Source: Planctomycetota bacterium
GTDB lineage: Bacteria; Planctomycetota; UBA1135
Assembly (NCBI GenBank): GCA_014382465.1
Contig: JACNJP010000506.1
Location: 1 to 5,141 of the forward strand
Direction: 5' to 3'
Length of the DNA stretch: 5,141 nt
The notes under the pieces are model-generated. The model had not been told where the DNA came from and made no database searches. It saw only the letters and a program-made list of their open reading frames with translations. Below, piece by piece: positions 1 to 5,141 of the stretch (positions are counted from its first letter, which is position 1; the number at the start of each line of letters is the position of its first letter). The position numbers and the translations under genes are program-made.

Positions 1-22
1 GGCCTCCGGGGGCCCGGAGGCC
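1..22. repeat. Perfect 10-bp inverted repeat with 2-base centre inside the kinase coding region
   Basis: Bases 1-10 (GGCCTCCGGG) are the exact reverse complement of 13-22 (CCCGGAGGCC), separated by GG. As a hairpin it would form a 9-bp, almost all-GC stem with a 4-base loop. It lies within codons of receiver 1 and no T-run follows, so it is not a terminator. It may simply reflect GC-rich codons. It could continue upstream, outside the window. Confidence 0.6.
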
Positions 23-724
23 TTCGCCCTGAGGCGCGGGGCCCATGGGGGGGGCGGGCCGTTCGCGGGGGCGATCCTGGACATGGACATGCCCCGCATG
101 GCCGGCATCGAACTCGCCCGCGTGGTCCGGGACACGCCCGACCTCCGCGACCTGCCGATGATCCTGCTGTCCTCGGCCGACCGGGTGGGAGAGGTCCGGG
201 ACGCGGCCGACTCGGGCATCGCCGCGGTGCTCCGCAAGCCGGCGCGCTCGAACGAGCTGCGCGACCGCGTCCTCGAGGTCTGCGGGGTGAGCGCCGAGGT
301 GGTCCCCGATCAAGCCACGGAAGCATCTTCGTCCAACTACCTCGGCCTGCGCGTGCTGCTGGTGGAGGACAACCTGGTCAACCAGAAGGTCGGAACCAAG
401 CTCCTGGCCAAGATGGGCTGCGAGGTGTCGGTGGCGGAGAACGGGCGGAAGGGGCTCGAGCGCCTCCATGAGGGCGGCTTCGACCTGGTCCTGATGGACT
501 GCCAGATGCCAGAGATGGACGGCTACCAGGCGACCCGCGAGCTCCGCCGCCGCGAGGCCGGGCGCGAGCACCTGCCGGTCGTCGCCATGACCGCCCACGC
601 CATGCGCGGCGACCGGGAGAAGTGCCTGGAGGCGGGCATGGACGACTACGTCACCAAGCCGGTGCAGGTGGACGAGCTGCGGGCGGCGATCGACCGCGTG
701 CGCAGGCTCCGGACGGTCGTCTGA
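2..724 (+). CDS. C-terminal part of a probable hybrid sensor histidine kinase with two receiver domains (5' end outside window)
   Basis: The frame is open from base 2, so this is the 3' end of a larger gene; 240 residues are visible. An ATG at 83 cannot be the true start, because it falls just after the phosphoacceptor aspartate of the first receiver. Receiver 1 (about residues 1-92, N-terminus missing) shows LDMDMPRMAG with the phosphoacceptor Asp at residue 27, the Ser/Thr switch position in ILLSSAD near residue 57, and Lys79 in RKP. A short linker follows. Receiver 2 (about 117-237) is complete: acidic pair Glu122-Asp123 in LLVEDN, phosphoacceptor Asp166 in LMDCQMPEMDG, Thr197 in MTAHAM and Lys219 in VTKPV. 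This matches the tail of BarA-like hybrid kinases (HisKA, HATPase, REC, REC). The protein ends about three residues after receiver 2, so it has no C-terminal HPt domain; phosphate would presumably pass to a separate HPt protein. The kinase core is not visible, so a stand-alone double receiver protein remains possible. Confidence 0.88.
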   Translation, partial: ASGGPEAFALRRGAHGGGGPFAGAILDMDMPRMAGIELARVVRDTPDLRDLPMILLSSADRVGEVRDAADSGIAAVLRKPARSNELRDRVLEVCGVSAEVVPDQATEASSSNYLGLRVLLVEDNLVNQKVGTKLLAKMGCEVSVAENGRKGLERLHEGGFDLVLMDCQMPEMDGYQATRELRRREAGREHLPVVAMTAHAMRGDREKCLEAGMDDYVTKPVQVDELRAAIDRVRRLRTVV

Positions 725-738
725 GCTGCCGTCTGAGC
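718..738 (+). repeat. 9-bp direct repeat duplicating the stop codon of the kinase gene
   Basis: CGTCTGAGC occurs at 718-726 and again at 730-738. The 12-base offset keeps the frame, so the real stop (TGA 722-724) is followed by a second in-frame TGA at 734-736. This is a small local duplication and acts as a backup stop. No convincing terminator hairpin follows: the best stem is 4 bp (GCCG 728-731 with CGGC 738-741) and has no T-run. Confidence 0.5.
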
Positions 739-777
739 GGCTGTCGGGCGGCGGCGGCAGGGGCGGCGCGGGAGGCT

Positions 778-783
778 TAGGAT
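778..783 (+). promoter_or_regulatory. Candidate -10 box (TAGGAT) for the M13 peptidase gene; possible leaderless start
   Basis: The 67-base gap between the kinase stop and the peptidase ATG is G-rich (746-775 is mostly G runs and GGC units). It ends in TTAGGAT, which fits a TAnnnT -10 element. The box ends 8 bases before the ATG, so transcription would begin at or within about 2 bases of the start codon, giving a leaderless or nearly leaderless mRNA. No recognisable -35 hexamer is seen. The alternative reading is that AGGA (779-782), 9 bases before the ATG, is a weak Shine-Dalgarno site. The stronger-looking GGGAGG (770-775) is 16 bases from the ATG, too far for normal use. Confidence 0.4.
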
Positions 784-791
784 GGCCCCCC

Positions 792-2846
792 ATGAAGAAG
801 CCCTCTCCCCTGCTCTGCGGCCTGGTCGCGGCCGCGGCCTCGCTCGGCGCCTGCGCCTCGATGCTCAAGGACTTCAATCCGCCGCCGGCCTGGGACCGGG
901 CCGACATGGACCTCTCGGTGGCGCCCGGGACCGACTTCTACCGCTTCGCCAACGGCGGCTGGCTCGACTCCCATCCGGTCCCGGCGGCCTACAGCTCCTA
1001 CGGCGCCGGCCACGAGATTCGCGACCGCAACCAGGAGATCCTGCGCGCGGTGCTCGTGAGCGCCGCCAAGGAGAAGCAGCCGTGGCCCGGCTCGCCCAGC
1101 CAGATGCTCGGCGACTTCTACGCCTCCGGCATGGACGAGGCGCGCATCGAGAAGCTCGGCCTCCAGCCGCTGCAGGCGCTGCTCGGCCGGATCGACGTCA
1201 TCGCCGACCGCCAGGGCCTGCAAGGCGCGGTCGCCGCGCTGCAGCGCAACGGCGTCGCGGCGCCCTTCGGCTTCGAGGCCGAGGCGGACACCCGCGACAG
1301 CTCGAGGATGGTCGCCTACCTCGGCCCTGGCGGGCTGGGCCTGCCGGAGAAGGACTACTACCTGCGCGACGACGAGGAGTCGGTGAAGCTGCGCGAGCAG
1401 TACACCGGCCACGTCGCCCGCATGCTCGAGCTCGCCGGCGCCGCGCCCGCCGACGCCGCGGCGCAGGCGCAGACCGTCCTGGCCCTGGAGACGCGCCTGG
1501 CCGCCAAGACCCTCGGCGCGGTCGAGATGCGCGACCCGGCGGTCTACGACGACGTCCGGCCGCTGGCGGAGGTCGACCAGATGATGGGCGACTTCGACCT
1601 GGCCGGCCACTGCCGGGCGATCGGCCTGGCGCCGCCGGAGACCCTGCACGTGATCTCGCCGGACTTCTTCGCCGAGCTCGGCGCGGCGATGGCCGAGCTG
1701 CCGCCTGCCACCTGGAGGACCTACCTGCGCTGGCACCTGCTGCACGAGATGGCCTTCGCCCTCAGCTCCGACTTCGCCGGCGAGAGCTTCGCCTTCTACG
1801 GCACCGTCCTGTCCGGCGCCCAGGAGATGCAGCCGCGCTGGAAGCGGGTGCTGAACGCCACCAACGAGGCCCTCGGCGAGCTGCTGGGCCAGGCCTACGT
1901 CGCGCGCGCCTTCCCGCCGCGGGCCAAGGCGCTGGCGCAGGAGATGGTCGACGACCTGCGGTGGGCCATGGAGCAGCGGATCAAGGCCAGCCAGTGGATG
2001 ACCGAATCCACCCGCGCCGAGGCGCTGGTGAAGCTGGCGGCCTTCAACACCAAGATCGGCTATCCGGACAAGTGGCGCAGCTACGACGGCCTGCAGGTCA
2101 GCCGCGACTCCTACGCCGCCAACGTGCTGCGCGCCGCCGTCTTCGAGACCGCCTACCGCCTCGGCAAGATCGGCGAGCCGGTCGACGACGACGACTGGGG
2201 CATGAACCCGCAGGTGGTCAACGCCTACTACCACCCGATCCACAACGAGATCGTGTTCCCGGCCGGCATCCTGCAGCCGCCCTTCTTCAGCGAGAACAAC
2301 GACGCCGCGGTCAACTACGGCTCGATGGGCGCGATCATCGGCCACGAGATCACCCACGGCTTCGACGACTCCGGCGCCCAGTTCGACGCCGAGGGCCTGC
2401 TGCGCAACTGGTGGCAGCCCGAGGACCTCGAGGAGTTCGCCCGCCGCGGCGCCAAGCTGGTGGCGCACTACGACGGCTACCAGGCGGTCGAGGGCCTGAA
2501 CGTCAACGGCGAGCTGACCCTGGGCGAGAACATCGCCGACCAGGGCGGGCTGCTGATCGCCTACGAGGCCCTGATGATGCGGCTCGCCAAGAGCGGACCG
2601 GCGGCGACCAAGCCCATCGGCGGCTACACGCCGGCGCAGCGCTTCTTCCTGGCCTTCGCCAGGTCGTGGCGGCAGAACGCCCGCGACGAGTACCTGAAGA
2701 TGCAGGTGCAGACGGACCCGCACTCGCCGGCGCGCTTCCGCCTCTACGGCGTCATCAGCAACCTGCCGCAGTTCGCCGAGGCCTGGGGGCTGGACGCGAG
2801 TGCGCCGATGGTGCTGGCGCCCGAGGAGCGGGCGCTGGTGTGGTAG
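792..2846 (+). CDS. M13 family zinc metallopeptidase (PepO/neprilysin-like), predicted lipoprotein
   Basis: Neprilysin-type zinc endopeptidase of 684 residues, a normal length for bacterial M13 enzymes, which cut peptides of limited size on the amino side of hydrophobic residues. Residues 1-20 form a lipoprotein signal (KK, hydrophobic core, lipobox LGAC). Cys21 would be lipidated, and Ala22 suits outer-membrane sorting in Gram-negatives. The N-terminal M13 domain spans roughly 40-430 and the catalytic domain about 475-684. Zinc motif HEITH is at 518-522 (His518 and His522 ligands, Glu519 catalytic). Third ligand Glu579 and Asp583 lie in GENIAD. Asn477-Ala-Tyr-Tyr matches the substrate-binding NAFY of neprilysin, and His644 with Arg650 (DPHSPARFR) match neprilysin His711 and Arg717. 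The family's usual C-terminal CxxW is ALVW here, keeping only Trp. The mature chain has only Cys21 and Cys274, so the disulfides of animal homologues are absent. The start at 792 supplies the signal sequence; orn follows after 10 bases. Family assignment is near certain; substrate is unknown. Confidence 0.96.
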   Translation: MKKPSPLLCGLVAAAASLGACASMLKDFNPPPAWDRADMDLSVAPGTDFYRFANGGWLDSHPVPAAYSSYGAGHEIRDRNQEILRAVLVSAAKEKQPWPGSPSQMLGDFYASGMDEARIEKLGLQPLQALLGRIDVIADRQGLQGAVAALQRNGVAAPFGFEAEADTRDSSRMVAYLGPGGLGLPEKDYYLRDDEESVKLREQYTGHVARMLELAGAAPADAAAQAQTVLALETRLAAKTLGAVEMRDPAVYDDVRPLAEVDQMMGDFDLAGHCRAIGLAPPETLHVISPDFFAELGAAMAELPPATWRTYLRWHLLHEMAFALSSDFAGESFAFYGTVLSGAQEMQPRWKRVLNATNEALGELLGQAYVARAFPPRAKALAQEMVDDLRWAMEQRIKASQWMTESTRAEALVKLAAFNTKIGYPDKWRSYDGLQVSRDSYAANVLRAAVFETAYRLGKIGEPVDDDDWGMNPQVVNAYYHPIHNEIVFPAGILQPPFFSENNDAAVNYGSMGAIIGHEITHGFDDSGAQFDAEGLLRNWWQPEDLEEFARRGAKLVAHYDGYQAVEGLNVNGELTLGENIADQGGLLIAYEALMMRLAKSGPAATKPIGGYTPAQRFFLAFARSWRQNARDEYLKMQVQTDPHSPARFRLYGVISNLPQFAEAWGLDASAPMVLAPEERALVW

Positions 2847-2856
2847 TCCCGGCGCG

Positions 2857-3444
2857 ATGAGCGAGTCCGCCGAGCCGCAGCCGTGCCCTCCCCCGCCGGA
2901 GGGCCGGCTGGTCTGGATCGACCTGGAGATGACCGGGCTCGATCCGGACCGCGACCGGATCCTCGAGATCGCCACCATCGTCACCGACGACGAGCTGAAC
3001 CTGATCGCGGAAGGGCCGGACCTGGTGGTGCACCAGCCCGACGCCCTGCTCGATGGCATGGACCCGTGGAACACCGAACACCACGGCGACAGCGGGCTGA
3101 CCCAGGCGTCGCGCGAGTCGGGGATCAGCGAGTCGGAGGCCGAGGAGCGGACCCTCGCCTTCCTGCGCCGGCACGTCGCCGAGGGAGCCAGCCCGCTGTG
3201 CGGCAACACCGTGCACCAGGACAAGCGCTTCCTGGTCGGCCAGATGCCACGCATCGACGCCTACCTCCACTACCGGATCATCGACGTCAGCACGATCAAG
3301 GAGCTGGCCAAGCGCTGGTACCCGGCGGCCTACGAGGCCGCGCCGGCCAAGCAGGGCGGCCACCGGGCGATGGAGGACATCCGCGAGTCGATCGCCGAGC
3401 TGCGCTACTACCGCGGGGCGGTGATGCAGGCGGCCGAGGCCTGA
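2857..3444 (+). CDS. orn: Oligoribonuclease (DEDDh 3'-5' exoribonuclease)
   Basis: Orn degrades 2- to 5-nucleotide RNAs to mononucleotides in the cytoplasm. In bacteria that use cyclic di-GMP it also removes pGpG, the last step of c-di-GMP turnover; it works as a dimer with divalent metals. The product has 195 residues (E. coli Orn 181). All DEDDh catalytic residues are present: Asp22 and Glu24 in WIDLEMTGLDP, Asp122 in CGNTVHQDKRFL, and His169 and Asp174 in KQGGHRAMEDIRES. DVSTIKELAKRW and the AELRYYR tail also match the family. ATG 2857 was chosen because it places WIDLEM at residues 20-25, after a Pro-rich leader about 10 residues longer than in E. coli. The upstream in-frame ATG at 2800 would add 19 residues inside the peptidase gene. 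Only 10 bases (TCCCGGCGCG) separate the peptidase stop from this ATG and they hold no Shine-Dalgarno site, so translation is probably coupled to the peptidase gene within one operon. Confidence 0.97.
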   Translation: MSESAEPQPCPPPPEGRLVWIDLEMTGLDPDRDRILEIATIVTDDELNLIAEGPDLVVHQPDALLDGMDPWNTEHHGDSGLTQASRESGISESEAEERTLAFLRRHVAEGASPLCGNTVHQDKRFLVGQMPRIDAYLHYRIIDVSTIKELAKRWYPAAYEAAPAKQGGHRAMEDIRESIAELRYYRGAVMQAAEA

Positions 3445-3463
3445 TCGGCTCAGCGGCCAGGCC

Positions 3464-3479
3464 GGGGGGGTCTTATCCT
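3464..3479 (+). promoter_or_regulatory. Candidate -10 box (TATCCT, 3474-3479) preceded by a run of seven Gs
   Basis: The 41-base gap between orn and the next gene ends in TCTTATCCTGAACCC before the ATG. TATCCT (3474-3479) fits a TAnnnT -10 element and ends 6 bases before ATG 3486, so transcription would start at or next to the start codon, suggesting a leaderless mRNA. There is no purine-rich Shine-Dalgarno sequence at 5-10 bases. Seven Gs (3464-3470) fill the spacer just upstream of the box. A short dyad, CGGCC-A-GGCCG (3454-3464), lies further upstream near where a -35 would be; it might bind a regulator or be chance in GC-rich DNA. No -35 hexamer is recognisable. Confidence 0.4.
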
Positions 3480-3485
3480 GAACCC

Positions 3486-4931
3486 ATGAGGTGGATTCTC
3501 GCCCTGGCGCTGATCGCCGCCGCTGGCGTTCTGTGGGTGAGCGGTCCCGGGCAGGACAACTCCGTGAGAGGCGAGGAGGTGGCAGTCGTGGCGGAAGCGG
3601 CTTCCACCCCTCCGCCGAGAACGAGCTCCTTAGACGCGCCTCCATCCGAGCTCGCCCGCCAGGTCCTGGAGAGCGGTTGGCGCGCCGCTCGTCAGCTCTC
3701 CTTCGAGCATTCGCCTTCAAGCGATGGACAGACCTCCCTCACCATCGGATTCCGATGCCCGGAAGGCTGGATCGAGGCCATCTCCCGAGTCTCCATCGAG
3801 GCCGAGGAGGGCCACGGCCATGGCTTCGAGGTCTCCGCTCGGCTGCCCGGTGAAGCCGTATTCGCCCGGAACCGTCCAGGCATGGGGTTCTGGTCGTCGG
3901 GCTGTTGGCCCCCCTGCGGGAGCCTCGTGGATGGAGACCAAGGGACCAGCTTCGTCCTCCGACTGAATTCCGTTCCGGTCCCCGACCTGGCTCCCATCCT
4001 CCTGCAGCCCGGTCATGGGCATCGCTTGGAGCTCGAACTCGGGAATTGGGCGAGCGCCACCCTCGTCTTGTGCCAAGAGCCCGAGGACCTCCCTGCTTGG
4101 GCTGGCTCAATTTGGTACCGGCCGGACCGCCCGCGGGAGGAGTGGATCAGCCTCGATCCCCCCTCGAAGGGATTCTTGACCTTCCGTTCGAGTGGACACC
4201 GGAGACGAGCGAACACTCCCATCGTCCCGGCCGGTCGATACGAGTTCCTGGCAGAGGGTCCGTGGAAGGGAGCCCGGATCCGGTGGACGACGGACCTGGC
4301 CACCTGGGGCCAGGAGGTACCGGTCCCCTTCCCCGACACTGAACTTCGAGTGTGGCCTCCGAAAGCGAAGACCGCGGAGGAGGCACGCCGACGGCGGGAT
4401 GACACCACTCTCTGGTTCTGCGAGTGGAACGGCGAAGCCATGGCACCGAAGAGTCAGCCATCTCTGCGGAACGAGGCCCGCCTCCCGAAGCTGACCGGAT
4501 CCAACCACCGTTTCCTCCCCGCGGGGAGGCACCAGATCCTCGCCCACCACGCGCCCACTTCACTGTGGGCGATCCTCCGTCTGGACCTGTCTGTCGGCTC
4601 CGTTCATGACGCCATCCCGGATTGGTCTCCTGGCGGCAGCGTTGAGCTGGCGGTGGAGCATTGGAAATGGGCAGATGGCGCTCGAGGCCGCCTCGTGCTC
4701 GTCCACGTGGATACCGGGTGGCAGAGCCAGCTGCAATGGATGCGGCAGGACCCTGCCGCGGCCACCTTCCACGATCTGCCCCAGGGCTCTTATCAGGCGT
4801 GCTGGGGTGAACCGGATCGAGGTCCACAACGCGGCTTCAGCGACGTCTTCGAGGTCAAGGCCGGGCAGCCCACCGCGGTCTACTTCCCGACGACCCCGGA
4901 CGGCGGGGGCGTGCTGGCCGAAGCCCGTTAG
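3486..4931 (+). CDS. Exported protein of unknown function, Trp-rich, with probable tandem beta-sandwich modules
   Basis: I do not recognise this 481-residue protein. Residues 3-19 are hydrophobic after a single Arg (MRWILALALIAAAG), a signal peptide or N-terminal membrane anchor. No clear AxA cleavage site or lipobox is seen. A low-complexity linker (about 20-55, Ala/Pro/Ser/Glu-rich) leads to a globular part. From about 155 to 468 I see three degenerate modules of 85-105 residues, ending in VPAGRYEFLAEGP (248), LPAGRHQILAHHAP (345) and LPQGSYQACWGEP (431), then a last strand, VFEVKAGQPTAVYFP. This pattern resembles carboxypeptidase-regulatory-like or transthyretin-like beta domains, often found in secreted proteins. 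It has 23 Trp (4.8%) and six Cys (91, 140, 144, 196, 312, 439), an even number compatible with disulfides; Cys140 and Cys144 form CWPPC. No catalytic motif was seen. ATG 3486 was chosen because it starts the export segment; the open frame extends upstream only as a shadow of orn. Codon bias is weaker than in the peptidase gene, which explains the many long spurious frames over it. Confidence 0.85.
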   Translation: MRWILALALIAAAGVLWVSGPGQDNSVRGEEVAVVAEAASTPPPRTSSLDAPPSELARQVLESGWRAARQLSFEHSPSSDGQTSLTIGFRCPEGWIEAISRVSIEAEEGHGHGFEVSARLPGEAVFARNRPGMGFWSSGCWPPCGSLVDGDQGTSFVLRLNSVPVPDLAPILLQPGHGHRLELELGNWASATLVLCQEPEDLPAWAGSIWYRPDRPREEWISLDPPSKGFLTFRSSGHRRRANTPIVPAGRYEFLAEGPWKGARIRWTTDLATWGQEVPVPFPDTELRVWPPKAKTAEEARRRRDDTTLWFCEWNGEAMAPKSQPSLRNEARLPKLTGSNHRFLPAGRHQILAHHAPTSLWAILRLDLSVGSVHDAIPDWSPGGSVELAVEHWKWADGARGRLVLVHVDTGWQSQLQWMRQDPAAATFHDLPQGSYQACWGEPDRGPQRGFSDVFEVKAGQPTAVYFPTTPDGGGVLAEAR

Positions 4932-4945
4932 CTCCAAGGGATGGC

Positions 4946-5141
4946 TCAGCGCAGCAAGGACAACACCGCCACCACCGGCTCGTGATCCGACGGGCAACGG
5001 CCGTCGGGGCGCCGCGGGCGCAGGATGTCGGCGGACTCGACCCGCCAGCCGGGGCTGCACCGCCTTTGATCGCTGTCGCTTGCGCTCGCCCCGGCGCGGA
5101 GGTCGCTGCCGGCGGCGGCCGCGTGCGCCACGCGGGTGGCG
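4946..5141 (-). CDS. C-terminus of a probable endonuclease/exonuclease/phosphatase (EEP) family hydrolase, 5' end outside window
   Basis: The - strand frame is open from the right edge to TGA at 4948-4946, giving 64 visible residues. The end of the chain reads GWRVESADILRP, then DGRCPSDHEPVVAVLSLLR. The SDH-x-PVVAxL ending is the hallmark of the last catalytic motif of the EEP (DNase I/exonuclease III/sphingomyelinase-like) superfamily, where the Asp-His pair (here residues 52-53 of the fragment, bases 4987-4982) takes part in phosphodiester or phosphomonoester hydrolysis, usually with Mg2+. The substrate cannot be told from this piece. The stretch before it (bases about 5062-5100, GASASDSDQRR) is not the typical RIDY-type strand, so either the loop is unusual or the assignment is wrong. 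A GTG at 5131 is not a credible start, since it would leave only the tail of the fold. The gene converges on the unknown exported gene; their stops are 14 bases apart. Confidence 0.6.
   Translation of the reverse strand, partial: ATRVAHAAAAGSDLRAGASASDSDQRRCSPGWRVESADILRPRRPDGRCPSDHEPVVAVLSLLR

Noticed and set aside
728..741. Rho-independent terminator after the kinase gene
   Set aside because: The stem is only 4 bp with a 6-base loop and no T-run follows.
746..775. G-rich tract before the peptidase gene as a G-quadruplex
   Set aside because: Only three runs of three or more Gs are present, so a stable three-layer structure is not supported. A two-layer form cannot be judged by eye.
2800..2856. 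Earlier ATG for orn inside the peptidase gene
   Set aside because: It would add 19 Arg/Trp-rich residues not seen in Orn proteins. ATG 2857 already gives a near-normal length.
782..2860. 692-codon + strand frame overlapping the peptidase gene
   Set aside because: It is Arg/Ala/Pro-rich with no motifs and starts 10 bases before the real start in another frame. The M13 frame holds the signal peptide, HEITH and GENIAD.
777..3254. 825-codon open frame on the - strand opposite the peptidase and orn genes
   Set aside because: It mirrors two genes with full catalytic motif sets. Its translation is low-complexity (Val/Leu/Arg/Gly-rich) with no domain pattern, as expected antisense to strongly GC3-biased codons.
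2883..3485. Upstream extension of the unknown exported gene through orn
   Set aside because: The frame is open but would overlap all of orn with low-complexity sequence. The hydrophobic export segment and the candidate promoter both point to ATG 3486.
3491..4827. Several overlapping frames of 60-226 codons on both strands over the unknown exported gene
   Set aside because: They have no export signal, motifs or plausible composition and are mutually overlapping. They reflect scarce stop codons in GC-rich DNA.
4560..5060. 166-codon - strand frame overlapping the ends of both convergent genes
   Set aside because: It competes with the exported protein's third module and with the SDHEPVV frame. 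Its own translation shows no recognisable domain.

Overview
This high-GC window carries three complete genes on the + strand, the 3' end of a fourth + strand gene at its left edge, and the 3' end of a convergent gene at its right edge. The layout is: two-receiver tail of a probable hybrid sensor kinase (2-724, 5' end missing); M13-family zinc endopeptidase lipoprotein (792-2846); oligoribonuclease Orn (2857-3444); exported protein of unknown function (3486-4931); and, on the - strand, the C-terminus of a probable endonuclease/exonuclease/phosphatase (EEP) family hydrolase (4946-5141, 5' end missing). No RNA gene, CRISPR array, insertion sequence or phage gene was seen. There is no gene-free stretch longer than 67 bases.

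The organism is probably a high-GC Gram-negative bacterium. The metallopeptidase has a lipobox with alanine after the cysteine, which in Gram-negatives suits an outer-membrane lipoprotein. Hybrid kinases with two receivers are common in proteobacteria and related phyla. Orn is typical of Gammaproteobacteria, Betaproteobacteria and some other groups. Two genes have a TAnnnT box 6-8 bases before the ATG and no convincing Shine-Dalgarno site. I would look first in or near Xanthomonadales (Lysobacterales), with Myxococcota or Acidobacteriota as alternatives. This placement is inference from gene content and was not tested by any search.

Functionally the genes look like ordinary chromosomal neighbours rather than a dedicated system. 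The peptidase and orn are only 10 bases apart and are probably co-transcribed. The peptidase would act on peptides in the cell envelope, while Orn would clear 2- to 5-nucleotide RNA fragments and pGpG in the cytoplasm. The kinase tail ends 67 bases before the peptidase and has no visible functional link to it.

The 481-residue protein at 3486-4931 is the least ordinary item. It has an N-terminal hydrophobic export segment, 23 tryptophans, six cysteines and what look like three degenerate tandem beta-type modules. Its codon bias is weaker than that of the peptidase. I do not recognise the family as a whole.
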